A stretch of 64,000 nt of DNA from Ctenosaura bakeri (taxonomy: Eukaryota > Chordata > Lepidosauria > Squamata > Iguanidae). The position numbers and the translations under genes are program-made. Position 1 is the first letter of the stretch, and every line of letters starts with the position of its first letter. Of the stretch, positions 31,536 to 42,025 are shown piece after piece. The stretch lies in assembly GCA_948474755.1 (NCBI GenBank), contig CAOLHI010000056.1:434001-498000 (forward strand). The letters run 5' to 3'. The notes under the pieces are model-generated. The model saw only the letters and a program-made list of their open reading frames with translations. It searched no databases and was not told the DNA's origin.

Positions 31536-31654
31536 GTTTGGAAGGTGGTGGTGGGGACAGAATAATGCTAGAAAACTGTGCAGAACAGTTGGTATTTTCA
31601 GACAGAAAGGAGAAAACAGTTGATATTCATTGTTCTTGCACATGATAATGACAC

Positions 31655-31868
31655 AAACTCAGGAAAGGAGATTTCATCTAAACATTAAGAATTTCCTGAT
31701 GATTTGAGAGTGGAATATACTGCCTTGGAGTGTAATGGAGTCTCCTTCTTTGGAGGTTTTTATGGCCATCTTTTGGATATACTTTGATGGTGTACTCCTG
31801 CATGGCAGAATGGGGTTGGACTCGATGGCCCTTGTGGTCTCTTCCAACTCTAGGATCCTATGATTCTA
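31655..31868 (+). mobile_element. CR1 LINE 3' tail
   Basis: 'aactcaggaaaggagatttca' through 'ggggttggactcgatggccc' to 'tcctatgattctaa', the CR1 3' UTR and tail. Confidence 0.9.
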
Positions 31869-31914
31869 ACTGAACTCTTACACTTCTATGCTTTGCAAAA
31901 TTCATGAGACTCCA

Positions 31915-32175
31915 ATACGTTGTTGTTATTTCCCATATGAGTGACTTTGACTTGTGGCAACCCTGTAAACGAGAGACCTCCAGGCTTCCCAGTCATCCAC
32001 AGCCATGCCTGGGTCTTGCAAACTCAGGGCCATTGTGGATTCCTTGGTTGAACCAAACCACCTCTAGGGTGTTCTCCTGCTTTTCCTCCTGCCATCCACT
32101 TTGCTCAGCCGTAATGTCCTCTCCAGTGAGTCCCATCATCTCATCAATGGTATTTAATGACAATATGATATGGTT
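31915..32175 (-). mobile_element. RTE/BovB-type LINE fragment
   Basis: 'acgttgttgttatttcccat', 'acttgtggcaaccctgtaaacgag', 'tgggtcttgcaaactcagggcc', 'ttcctcctgccatccac' in the family order. Confidence 0.65.
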
Positions 32176-32333
32176 CATCAACGTGATAGTTTACTTACTT
32201 CGTTTTTCACTTTTTTATCTTCAGCATATGTGTGTGGGTTTTAGCTTTTTCATATTGCACCCTTGCTGCATGATGTCTTGGTCCAATGCCAGGTGGGAAA
32301 CAATCAAAGAACAAATTTGCATCACTAGTGAGT

Positions 32334-32453
32334 TATCTATCTATCACCTACCTATCACCTATCTATCTACCACATATCTATCTACCATCTATCTCTCTAT
32401 CTCCCTGTCTGTCTATCTATCATTTATCTATCTATCCATCTATCGTCTGTCTG

Positions 32454-32497
<44 letters not shown>

Positions 32498-32546
32498 ATC
32501 ATATATCTATCCCTACCTACCTACCTGCCTGTCTATCTATTGCACA
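32334..32546. repeat. (TATC)n microsatellite, interrupted
   Basis: About 210 bp of TATC units with CACC, TACC and TGTC variants. The purest run is at 32453-32497. The 241-aa ORF across it (YLSIYLSI...) is a product of the repeat. Confidence 0.97.
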
Positions 32547-32549
32547 GCC

Positions 32550-32868
32550 TATGGTTTGCATCTCCTGCTTTGTCCATTTTTCTGGCCCTGGGTCCCCCTG
32601 GGCTCCACCCCTATATTTCCTCTTCCTGAAAAAAAAAATGGTTAAAAAGGGGAACTTGCCACTTCAGGGAAGAAGTGCTCCTTTGAATCAAGACTCACTT
32701 ATCTTATTTCCTTCCTGGGGGGTAAAAATATCAGAGGGGTTTTGCAGAAAGCGGAAGTGGACTTTTGACTATGTCTGATATTAAGGTGGGGGGGGGTGGC
32801 TGGTGTGGATTGTGTAAAAATGGTCCCCTGAGCTTGTGGCAACCCTGATACACAAAGTATACACACAC
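32550..32868. other. Unclassified sequence
   Basis: Contains an A8 and a G9 run. No gene. Confidence 0.3.
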
Positions 32869-32869
32869 A

Positions 32870-33170
32870 CAGGCTAGCATCCTATTAGTGACTTATGTCT
32901 GTATAAGTTCCCGTACAGAAGCGGCTGGACATTTTTGTCACTGTGGAAGTCAATGTTCAGTCAGAATCTGTGGAAACAGTTACACATGTGGTGGCCCTAC
33001 TCACCGCACATGGGGATGCACACTGGGCATTGTACACAAAGATGTGCCTAGTGCACTGCAATCGTTCATCTTGCATTTGGTTTGCACATGCATTTCTGTA
33101 GTGTTGCAGTCCACTAATACACAATCACCAGGTAATTCTGTGAGTGTCAAGTCTCCTTGATGAAAGATCT
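32870..33170 (+). repeat. TGCA-rich repeat X
   Basis: 'gcatcctattagtgac', 'agttcccgtacagaagcgg', 'ctggacatttttgtcactgtgg', 'atgttcagtc', then CACATG/TGCA-rich sequence, 'gtgttgcagtccactaatac' and 'cttgatgaaagatctcagc'. Near full length. Confidence 0.7.
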
Positions 33171-33291
33171 CAGCTATAATGTTACTTTAAGAAGAGAAAT
33201 GGAATACAGCCTCCATTGTGTTTATGCAGCTCAAGTCCCTAATCTAATACACAAAAAGGAACGATTCAAGAACAATTTAAACTAGACGGTT

Positions 33292-33548
33292 TGGATTATA
33301 AGCAGGGATGCAACCTAATTTGGCCTCTGCTGGCAGGTTGTCTTTCAGGCCATGCACTGAATGTAGGTTGGGGTGGTGGCAGAAGAGTCCCCTGGGCTAC
33401 AGTTTCTCTCATATCAGTCTTCATTTACAAACAATTTTCTTACCACAGCATTCTGTTCTTCCTAGAATGTCATCAACTAGGTTGCAGCCTTAGGAACCCT
33501 TACCTGGGAGTCAGCCCCACTGAAGTCAATGGAGCTTATTTCTAAGGC
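33292..33548 (+). repeat. Unclassified repeat Y
   Basis: 'gattataagcagggatgcaacc', 'tctcatatcagtcttcattt', 'gcattctgttcttcctagaa', 'ttacctgggagtcagcccca', 'tgaagtcaatggagcttatt'. The reverse complement of this order appears at 41345-41625. The last words recall a very common amniote repeat end, but I cannot name the family. Confidence 0.6.
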
Positions 33549-33584
33549 CATTTCTACCCTAAACTGTTTATAGTGCTACTAGTG
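33549..33584. mobile_element. Family A MITE left-end fragment
   Basis: 'gccatttctaccctaaactg' followed by 'tatagtgctact', then broken off. Confidence 0.7.
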
Positions 33585-33762
33585 CATATACCCGGTGTTG
33601 CCTGGGATTTTATTTTCTCATAAGTAATAATTGTTAGAAAGATTTGAAATCCTGTGTTTCTAATTTGTCAAACTGTCTTGTCCAGTACCTATAACTTTTC
33701 CCCATACTCCCCAATCTTTATTCGGAGTTATTAAAAGACAGAGGTTGGATGTAAAGTCAAAG

Positions 33763-33991
33763 GCTTTCATGGCCAGAATCCATAGGTTGTTGTGGGTTTT
33801 CCAGGCTTGGAAGCCATGTTCTGTTAGTATTTTCTCCTGACGTTTCACCTGCATCTGTGGCTGGCATCTGCAGAAGATCCTCTGAAGATGCCAGCCACAG
33901 ATGCAGGCAAAATGTCAGCAGAAAATACTAACAGAACGTGGCCTCAAAGCCTGGAAAACCCACAACAACCTATGGATTCTGGCCATGAAAG
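33763..33991. repeat. Inverted repeat, Penelope-like element end (tentative)
   Basis: Arms 33763-33869 and 33886-33991 are near-perfect reverse complements around a 16-bp centre. The words 'tgggttttccaggct' and 'gacgtttcacctgcatctgtgg' are ones I associate with Penelope-like elements of reptiles, which often carry inverted or tandem terminal copies. That assignment is from memory and unverified. Confidence 0.6.
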
Positions 33992-34110
33992 TCTGGAAAA
34001 CCCATTACAACCTATACAGAGGTTGAGTTCCTGAGGGAATACACTGCCCTCCTCCTTGCTGCTGGGCCTCACCTCCATAGCAACCAGCCTATTCAAGGCA
34101 GATACAGTTG

Positions 34111-34184
34111 ACTGAGGCCCAAGAGCTCTTTGGCTGAGAATTCTAAAGCCCCCTTCCTAAATTGAAAACCCCAGGATTCCACAG
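34111..34184. mobile_element. Family A MITE centre fragment
   Basis: 'ctgaggcccaagagctctttgg' through 'aaccccaggattccacag'. No ends. It could be the remainder of the element begun at 33549. Confidence 0.7.
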
Positions 34185-34261
34185 ACTCTTCTTAGGCAGC
34201 CAATCATATGAGGTCTTCGCCTGACACAGACAAACAGAGAAACTTTGAATTTTATGTATTA

Positions 34262-34612
34262 CATTATTCCGCTTTCAACACCCTGTGGAATCCTGGGCTT
34301 TGCAGCTTAGGGAGGAGCATTTAGATTTCTCAGCCAGGGAGCTCTATGGCCTCAGTAAACTATGAACCCCAGAATTCCACAGGAGGTTGAAAGTGGAACA
34401 ATAGCACTATAACGGTGCTATAGTGCTATTGTTCCACTTTTATAGCACTGTTATAGTGCTATTATTCCACTTTCAACATCCTATGGAATCCTGGGATTTG
34501 CAGTCTATGGAGGAGCTGGCTGGCCCCTCCCTAAACTGCAAACCCCAGGATTTCACAGGATGTTGAAAGTAGAATAATAGCACTATGACAGTCTAGTGTG
34601 GAAATACGGCCT
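34262..34612. mobile_element. Cluster of two family A MITEs
   Basis: A first copy (about 34262-34418) lacks its left end. A second (about 34430-34612) has a rearranged left end with 'tgctattgttccac' and 'tgctattattccac' repeated, and a right end CTAGTGTGGAAATACGGC. The doubled left arms suggest one copy landed in, or recombined with, the other. Confidence 0.75.
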
Positions 34613-34737
34613 AAGTAGCTGTGTATAGGTGTGCATTGACAGCAATACGCCAGGGTTTAGCAACGGATCCCTCTTTGCTTGGTCAGGGATTCTAGCCTTT
34701 ATTGGACTCAGAGGAGTCTTAGTGCAGGTCTTGTCTG

Positions 34738-34990
34738 TATATCTGTAACCTACTTCTCATTCAGTTTTGCCCCAGATTTTAATTCCAATCCCTTGGTTTG
34801 TAGTGTGAAATGCACAGGATCTGACTTCATTGTTTGGTCCAGCTGATTGGATGCAACCGGTGGTCTGCCAGCCTTGTGCCTCTTTCTCTCCTTCTCCACC
34901 TGCCCCCTGTGGTCGGTCTCCCCAGGTTGCCAGCTTGTTTTATTTTTAGGAGCAATCTCATTTCGATACAAAAGTGACCCCGCCCTCTAC
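34738..34990 (-). repeat. Unclassified repeat Z (minus copy)
   Basis: The minus-strand peptide MKSDPVHFT...KGLELKSGAKLNEK parallels the plus-strand peptide at 40260-40380. Conservation of amino acids over two diverged copies suggests a once-coding element. Confidence 0.55.
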
Positions 34991-35467
34991 TCTCAAGAAA
35001 TGACACAATCAAAAGCGATTTCTTCTTCAGAGTAATTTCCAGTAACCTCCGGAACAGTATTTTTTTTAATTAAATAAAACTTCATCCCGTCTAGCTTTGT
35101 GGTCAGCATTTCGAACCCCCTGCAGATGGGTCTAGAGGATTAACAGCAAATCCTTCTCGACCCCGGCTGCAGCAGATGGGCGGCATGTGCCCGCTAAATA
35201 CTAGGACAAGGCCTGCTTCCTCCTGTTTCTGACAGATAGAGTGTATCTCCTGTAAATTACATTTATGTTTCTTTTTTTCCAAAGGTGGCCCTTTCACCTT
35301 TTTAGAACAGAACAGGAAATGAAACACAAACGAGATGCTTTTCACGTGGTCCAACCAAATTGTTGTTCCTCACAGTCCTCAAACCCAGGTTCATCGTGCT
35401 TGCATTGTGCAAAGTTACAATCATGAAGTTTATGTGTTGGATGCTCTAGACCACCCTTTTCCTGACA
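34991..35467. other. Repeat-poor block
   Basis: Balanced composition with a few CpGs and no recognisable repeat. Candidate conserved non-coding DNA only. Confidence 0.35.
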
Positions 35468-35472
35468 CTGTG

Positions 35473-35672
35473 GACCTTTCCGCACTACACTGTTCCAGTG
35501 CTATTATTCCACTTTCAGCATCCTATGGAATCCTGGGGTTTGCAGTTTAGGGAAGAGCATTTAGGATTCTCAGCCAGAGAGCTCTTGGGCCTCAGTAAAT
35601 TACAAACCGCAGAATTCCACAGGATGTTGAAAGTGGAATAATAGTACTGGAACGGTGTAGTGTGGAAATGGC
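35473..35672. mobile_element. Family A MITE, 200 bp
   Basis: GACCTTTCCGCACTAC ... GTAGTGTGGAAATGGC with exact CTGTG flanks (35468-35472, 35673-35677). Asymmetric centre type. Confidence 0.95.
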
Positions 35673-35749
35673 CTGTGCAACCAATGGTCTCGGCGGTGTG
35701 CTTGCTGCTTCTATAGTCCCGATGAATCAAAAGATACATTGAAAGCACT

Positions 35750-36230
35750 GATCACTAGTTATGCAACTAGTAACTGCACGTGGAACAGGTACATTTGCAG
35801 GACTCCATTTACACAGCTGTGAACTGAATGCCATTATCTAAAAAGTGCAACTGCCTGCATAAGGGAACTAATGTGTCTCTAAAATCTCACAGGGATGCTG
35901 GTTGGAACCCCCAGGGATGCTCATGCCTTGCTCAAATCCACTCTATGGGCAATCGTCAGACTCTCGTATCACCATCTATGCTATGCATATACTTAGCTAC
36001 ATAGCAAAGATATGAAGGAATCCTGTTAGTGAATAGTGAAAATGCATAACAGGACTCTGGCAAGAGTGCCTGATTTGCATCATTGCCCAGTGCTCATCAG
36101 GACTGATGCAATGTGCCTTGTGATGTGTATTGTGCAAAATGCAATGTACAATGTGCAATGCAGTGTGCATTGTACAATATACATTGTCCCAGTGTGCATC
36201 AGCCCCCCTGTGAAATGGTTACTTTGCCAG
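35750..36230 (-). repeat. TGCA-rich repeat X, degraded
   Basis: 'ctgtgaactgaatgcc' and 'cctgcataagggaactaatgtg', then alternating TGCAAT/ACAATG sequence to 36190. Borders unclear. Confidence 0.4.
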
Positions 36231-36302
36231 CTGTGCTATATAGTAACATAACAGCAGCCATCTCCTGGATATGGGACATTACAGAACAGCCCAATTCTAA
36301 TT

Positions 36303-36998
36303 CATAGAATCATAGAATCATAGAAATTTAGAGTTGGAAGAGACCACACAGGCCATCCAGTCCAACCCCTTGCCATGCAGGAACACCCTCAAATCAATCC
36401 CGACAGATGGCCATCAAGCCTCTGCTTAAAAACCTCCAAGGAAGGAGACTCCACTACACTCCGAGGCAACAGATTCCATTGCCGGACAGCCCTGACTGTC
36501 AGGAAGTTCTTCCTGAGGTTCAGGTGAAATCTCCTTTCCTGCAGCTTGAATCCATTGCTCCTTGTCCTGGTCTCTGGAGCAGCAAAAAACAAGTCCCCTC
36601 CTTCCTCTACGTGGCATCCCTTCAAATATTTAAACATGGCTATCATGTCCCCTCTTAACCTCCTCTTCTGCATACTAAACATACCCAGCTCTCTAAGTCT
36701 ATCCTCGTAGGGCATGGCTTCCAGGCCTCTCACCATTTTGGTTGCCCTCCTCTGGACTTGCTCCAGCTTGTCAATATCCTTCTTGAATTGGGGTGCCCAG
36801 AACTGGACACAGGATTCAAGATGGGGTCTAACCAAAGCAGAGCAGAGTGGTACCAGTACCTCCCTCAATCTAGACACCATACTCCTATTGATGCAGCCAA
36901 GAATTGCATTGACTTTCTTGGCTGCCGCATCACACTGCTGCCTCATGTTCAGCTTGTGGTCTATGAAGACTCCTAGATCCCTTTCACATGTACTGTAG
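36303..36998 (-). mobile_element. CR1 LINE 3' end, about 700 bp
   Basis: Starts with 'catagaatcatagaatcatag' (tail complement). The minus-strand frame 36389-37033 is open for 214 codons: [77 protein letters not shown]. It is the least damaged CR1 C-terminus in the window and is close in sequence to 2501-3870. Without the endonuclease and most of the RT it cannot be active. Confidence 0.95.
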
Positions 36999-37009
36999 AC
37001 ATAAGTCAA

Positions 37010-37207
37010 CTTGTTGCTGTTATATGCCTTCAAGTTGCTTCTACTTATGGCAACCCTAATTTGAACCTATCATGAGGTTTTCTGAGGCTGAGAGTATGTG
37101 ATGCATCCAAAATCACCCAGTGGGTTTCCATGGCTGAGAGGGGAATTGAACCCTGGTCTCCAGAATCTTAGTCCAATGCTCAAACCGCTCCAGCATGCTG
37201 GCTCTCA
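37010..37207 (-). mobile_element. tRNA-SINE, near full length
   Basis: Runs from the tail complement 'ttgttgctgttatatgccttc' through 'tatggcaaccct', 'aaaatcacccagtgggtttccatgg' and 'gaattgaaccctggtctcc' (box B) to the head 'caaaccgctccagcatgctggct'. It abuts the CR1 at 36998. Confidence 0.9.
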
Positions 37208-38239
37208 AGTTGACTTATGGAGACATAATCCCCAATAGGATTCCAGCCAACATCAATTGCGGCACCTTAGAGATGATCAAATTTTTTTCAGCACAAGTTT
37301 CCCTGGCTGTGCAGACCACTTCACTGGATGGATGGAGAGCCCACACTGCAGTCCAGGAAAACTGATGCCAAATACAACTTGGTTGTCTTTTGTAGCCATG
37401 AAACTTTTTTGGTGTTTTTGCGGCAAGAGACTGGCTAGTGTGGCTGCCCAAGTGGAAATGCAGTTGGTGGTTTCCCTGTCAGCAGGGAGAATCCACTTTC
37501 AGTTTTAGTCCAAACTTTAAAGGAGCTCCTCAGAGTACTTAAGTCCATCTCCAAATTGGGTTTGGTACCTATGAGAGCTCCTTTGAAGTTTGGACTAAAA
37601 CTTCAGTGCACTGACATAGAAGAACCATGAGGGATGCGAAGAATGTTTAAAAAAATGTTAAAAATGTTTCTTGAGTGCTGAGAAATCCTTATGAGAAAAC
37701 TCTTGGACTGACAACAATCTTTCAGTGTTAGACTTACTGTACACAAAATTCACCCATGGCTATTTGGCACAGAAAACAGTATTTTCTCTGGAAGAAACAG
37801 CATTTTCTGCATAAAAAACTAGGTAAGATAAAAACTGCTATTGCTGCTTGGAAACATTATTTGCTGCAGGAAAAAAGTGCTGTTTCTTATGCAGAAAATA
37901 CTGTTTTGTGTGCAAAACAACCATGAGCAAATTTTCTACTGAATAGTCTCAAAAATGTGAATAGTCTTGAAAACTGTATAGTTTTCAGAGATTTTTTCGC
38001 AATTACTAAAATTATTGCTTCCTTCAAGAAGAAAATTATCAAGTAATTCTGTCCCTAGGAACCATCACCTGTCACTGACTTGACATATGCCACAGACAAT
38101 ATGTTTCATTGCAAGGCTCAGTCTCACCAAAATCAGGTATCTTCCATTTCCATTGATTACAGTGGGACAGAGAACTAAAAATGCACATTACTATCTTATT
38201 AGACTTCGCAGAAGTTGAAGATGGTTAGGATTGCCTGGA
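37208..38239. other. Unclassified sequence with two hairpins
   Basis: Arms 37501-37528 and 37575-37602 pair at 27 of 28 bases. A longer imperfect pair lies at 37754-37815 and 37862-37924. Neither matches another family in the window. No gene. Confidence 0.5.
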
Positions 38240-38244
38240 CTTTG

Positions 38245-38887
38245 GCCCTTTTTGCATGGCATTTGCCATGTGAAAGGGCGCCTGGAGCATTGTGTGGTTG
38301 CGAAGAGTCATCTACATGATGCACTCACAATCGCGCGATGCTCCAGGGTAGGGCAGGCACCGCTCGTGCACTTTTTCATTTTTGGCTTTCAGCTGAATAT
38401 GGTGTTCGATTGTGCATTGCTCCAGGGCCCCACGCGCACTTGCTGTGCGTGTGGAGCCTCCAGAACCGTGGTGCTTGCGCTTCCTGCCCCAGTGCAGCCT
38501 GGGAAACTCCCAGGCTGCACTGCGGAAGGAAGAGGCGGGGCTCTCACGCTACCTGCTCGGAAGCAGGCAGCTTGTGTGGAGCTGAAGCAGTGGGGACAAG
38601 AGAGCCTCTTGCTGGAGGCTGCTTGTGCGATCCCTGCACCCCAATGGTCCAGGACCTGGTCTTTCATTATGTTGATGCACGTTCCGCCACAACAGCTCCA
38701 ATTCTGTTTCTGCCAGCCTTGCAGGAAGTCACTGTGGTCTCAGCCGGTCTCCTTCCAGCCAATTCCCCATCGATTGGAACATCTGTACTGAACCCAACAT
38801 AAGGATGTGGAATTCCTTTTCAATCATCCCACTCCAAATTCCATCATTGTTGAGTCCTCCCAAACAAAGGTAAGTTGCGGAAAGGGC
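38245..38887. mobile_element. Family B element, 643 bp
   Basis: GCCCTTTTTGCATGG at the left end and GTTGCGGAAAGGGC at the right, with exact CTTTG flanks (38240-38244, 38888-38892). It is the longest family B copy. The interior shares 'cccaggctgcactgcggaagga' with 54917-54940 and 59520. Overlapping ORFs of 186 and 154 codons run through it in two frames with no domain. Confidence 0.85.
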
Positions 38888-38892
38888 CTTTG

Positions 38893-39097
38893 TCTCTGGA
38901 TGTGCTTCCTGCACCAGCACAGCCTGGGCAAGTGCCTGGCTGTACTGCAGAAAGAAGAGGTGTGTCCATCGTGCTTCCTTTGGCAGGGATCCAGTCCAGT
39001 GCGGAGGGGAGCACTCCTGTCGTGCTTCCTTCCTAGCAGAGTCACTGCCAGGATCCCCAACTGATGCTGCTGCAAGAAGGTAAGCTGTGGAAAGGGC
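38893..39097. mobile_element. Family B element, right part only
   Basis: Begins 'tctctggatgtgcttcctg' and ends 'aagctgtggaaagggc'. It resembles 51100-51296. The left terminus is absent. Confidence 0.65.
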
Positions 39098-39107
39098 CTT
39101 TATGTGC

Positions 39108-39170
39108 AGAATTCCATAGGATGTTGAAAGTGGGATAATAACACTATAACAGTATAGTGCAGAAATGCCC
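39108..39170. mobile_element. Family A MITE right-end fragment
   Basis: 'agaattccataggatgttgaaagt' through 'tatagtgcagaaatgcc'. Confidence 0.8.
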
Positions 39171-39769
39171 TTCCTCTTCTTCCTCCTTCTTTGGGGTAGC
39201 TTGTACCCTCACACACCCTTAATTTTTAAGGTTTTTGCTTTTGTTTTTAGATGAACTATCCTTTTGTTTAAATATCTATGTACCTGTAAGAATGTACCTA
39301 TTAAGCCTGGGACAAATCTTTCAAGCTGATCTTATTCAAAGTAATTAAATAGCCCATCTCTGATATTTGATTGGAGGGATGTGATCTGGTCCATCCCTTG
39401 CTGTCAGATTTTATTCACATGGAAGTGCAACATACGAGGGGCATAAGCTGCGAAGGCTATGTGGGGGCAGGGATCCTAGCTGCTGAAGGACATGTTGCCA
39501 TGGCAACAGGGATGCAGCTGGAACTCCCTCCATCTTTCACCTGAGCATCTCTGCCCTGGGGAGAGCTGCACCTGCAGAGCCACTGTGGGCTTGGCTAATA
39601 GCTGCCATTAATAGCAGGCTGGATAACATCATAATTAGTTGGATTGCAAAAAAAAAAAAAGTCTTATATTCCCAGACTGAATGGAGGGAAGTTGTGGCGA
39701 TGCGGAACTGCATGGCCATTACTGGGATATCTTTATGCCTCAGCGCTCAAATGTATCTATTGACCAAGA
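39171..39769. other. Unclassified sequence
   Basis: No gene or assignable repeat. Includes an A13 run at about 39647. Confidence 0.3.
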
Positions 39770-40022
39770 AGTTACATCCAGGAGACAGAGTCTAAATGTA
39801 CACTCATGAGATTCTGTAAAAATTGTGCATTAGTGAACTGCAACACTGTGCAATTGAATGTGTAAGAAATTACAAAATGTATGATTGCAACAAGCAATAC
39901 ACAACTGAAGGTTCAATGCACGATACACAATGTGCATCGGAGTGTGTAATGGCACCACATCCACAACTCAATTTCCATAGCCAACTGCTTTGGATAGAGG
40001 AACTTGTGCACTAGCAGGATGC
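39770..40022 (-). repeat. TGCA-rich repeat X
   Basis: 'agtgaactgcaacactgtgcaattg', 'gcaccacatccacaactc', 'ggaacttgtgcactagcaggatgcc'. Reverse of the plus-strand order. Confidence 0.6.
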
Positions 40023-40194
40023 CAGTTATTTATTTATTTTTATTTCTCCTTAGTTTATATTTCCACCTTGCTTTTTGTTCAGTGAACTCAATTATGTGAC
40101 ATTTTCCTGAGCCTTAACTGGCTCAGAGACCCACGAGCTGAGAGATTATTCAGAAAACTAAGAAGTTGATTTGGATAATCTGAGCCAAAGCTAC

Positions 40195-40385
40195 AACTGG
40201 ACAGAGAACCCTGGGCCTCCACCTCCTGACCCACTGGTTGCATCCCATCACCTGGACCAAGCAATGAAGTTGGATCTTGTGCATTTCACACAAAATGTTA
40301 CCAAGGGCCAGGACATGGAATTAAAATCTGAAGCAAAGCTAAATGATAAGTGGGTTACAGATAGACACATGTTGTTACTCCTGCT
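40195..40385 (+). repeat. Unclassified repeat Z (plus copy)
   Basis: The peptide MKLDLVHFT...MELKSEAKLNDKWVTDRH parallels the minus copy at 34738-34990. The DNA word order (ggttgcatcc, ctggacca, gcaatgaag, gtgcatttcacac, ggaattaaaatctg) is the same. Truncated at 40392 where the LTR begins. Confidence 0.55.
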
Positions 40386-40392
40386 ATGGCAC

Positions 40393-41237
40393 TGTTGGTG
40401 AGGACCCCAGATATCATTTTGATATCAAACAATTCGGCCTTTGCTTGACCTTTTCCAGCCACCCCACTCTACATGTTTGCGAGGTTCTTTGGACAAGCAC
40501 GTACAGGGTGCGGCTGCTAATGGTTTTACATTCCAGACCCTATTGAGGCCAGCAACTCAAGCCTCACTTGTAGCTTCAGGGAACTTCCAACTGCAAACCA
40601 TACAATAGCTGCATGGCTCTCAGCCGGACTAGCCCTTTAGACAGGACATTTACATACTGGCTAAACTATTGTCGTCAAGCGTTAAGCTCATCATGCAAAC
40701 TTGACCTTTTCCAAATCCTTTGTCCAGATCCAAATTTCCTTTGTTCCCACATGGCATGGCATAGCCGGTAGGCACAAACTCCCCTATTAAAGGTCCCCAC
40801 TTTTGGGACTTCCTCGGATCACTCTGGACTTCCATCCCGCCTTGCTGCCGCTCTGTCCAGTGAAGTTTTCCCCTCAGTTCTCCACAACTGAGTCTGCCTC
40901 CCTTCTTGGAACCCCATCTTTCTCTCCAGGACAACGAGACCAGGTGTCGTATCACCCGTTCTTCCCAAACTTCTTCGTTTCCATTCCTAAGTTAGCTAGT
41001 GTGTATGTGTTGCTTTATTTGCTGTTTATCTTTCAATAAAACTGTTATTTTTGTTACTTTTAATCTTGCTTGCCTGCTCTCTGGCCTGAAGCCGTAGACA
41101 TTGGGTTAAAAGATCCCTGCTAAAGTTACCCTGCCTCTCATTTAGCCAAGAGAGTGCTCGAGTTAAATTTCCCCAACTTGTGTTTGTATTTGGCAATTTG
41201 GGTGCCCCTCCAGGGACCCCCAACATACAGGGTAACA
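40393..41237 (+). mobile_element. Solo LTR, copy 4
   Basis: 845 bp, same family as 17148-18024, with a small deletion just after the left terminus. AATAAAA at about 41034; the TATA region near 40785 is degraded. Ends GGGTAACA. The flanks GCAC and ATGT do not match, so the duplication is lost or the left end has moved. No internal genes. Confidence 0.87.
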
Positions 41238-41344
41238 ATGTGACCTGAAAAAAGATTCCTCTGAATCCGATAAAGGCTAGAACATTCATCCAAGCAAAGA
41301 AGAATACGTTGCTAAATCCTGGAATGTACTGCCAATGCAATCCT

Positions 41345-41625
41345 ATACAGAGTTATTTAGAAATAAGTATCACTGACTTTAGTGGGGTTGACTCCTAGGT
41401 GAGGGTTCATAAGATTGGAGCTTTCCAGGTGGCTTTCGAGGAAGAATAGAATGTTGGTGTAATAAAATTGTTTGGGGATGAATGCTGGTATGAGTGATCC
41501 TCCAGTCTGTGGGCGTCTCCTGTCACCAGCTGCCCCATAAGGCCAAATGTGAGAATCCATTTTATGCTACTTGACCCTGGGCCCCTGGATGCTAGGTTGT
41601 GCCTCTGCTTATAATCCAAGGACAT
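41345..41625 (-). repeat. Unclassified repeat Y (minus copy)
   Basis: 'ttagaaataagtatcactgac', 'ggggttgactcctaggtgagg', 'ggaagaatagaatgttggtg', 'ggttgtgcctctgcttataatc': the reverse complement order of 33292-33548. Confidence 0.6.
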
Positions 41626-41744
41626 TAGTCTAAGTTGTTACTGAACTGTGTTTTTTTGTGTTCAACTGGGGAGTTGAGCTCCATAAATACAATGGTGGCC
41701 ATTTCCATTTTTTCTTTCTTTTTTATAGAAACTTTATGGCTGAG

Positions 41745-42025
41745 TTCCTGTAACTTTACACCTACACTTAAGTGATGACTGTACATGAGTGAATTGCAAT
41801 GCTGTGCAACTGACTATTCATATGCCATGCAACTGATTGTTCCAAACAAATATGGAATGCACAATTGGATGTGCATGACATATCTGCATGTGCAATGTAT
41901 AACGGTAGTGCGTACACAACAGCACCACATGTGCATCTCTGCTTCCATAAGTTTCAACTGAATATGGATCTCTGCATCAGACAAAAATGGCCAATGGGCT
42001 TCTGCTGTTGAACCTATGCTTGCAT
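41745..42025 (-). repeat. TGCA-rich repeat X, best minus-strand copy
   Basis: 'agtgaattgcaatgctgtgcaac', 'gcaccacatgtgcatctctg', 'aactgaatatggatctctg', 'catcagacaaaaatggcc', then 'gcataggtcattaac'. These are complements of the plus-strand words at 28340 and 32870. Confidence 0.7.

Noticed and set aside
29155..31868. Treating the CR1 pieces at 29155 and 31655 as one interrupted insertion
   Set aside because: They are collinear in CR1 order, but more than 2 kb of several unrelated repeats lie between them and no junction can be shown.
32334..32546. Regular repeats that could look like a CRISPR array
   Set aside because: Simple TATC microsatellite with no spacers; the genome is a vertebrate one.
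31904..32629. 241-codon ORF, longest in the window
   Set aside because: Much of it is YLSI repeats from a TATC microsatellite and the rest lies on a BovB-type fragment.
36389..37033. 214-codon minus ORF as a possible gene
   Set aside because: It is the CR1 reverse-transcriptase C-terminus followed by the CR1 3' UTR and tail, hence a LINE remnant.
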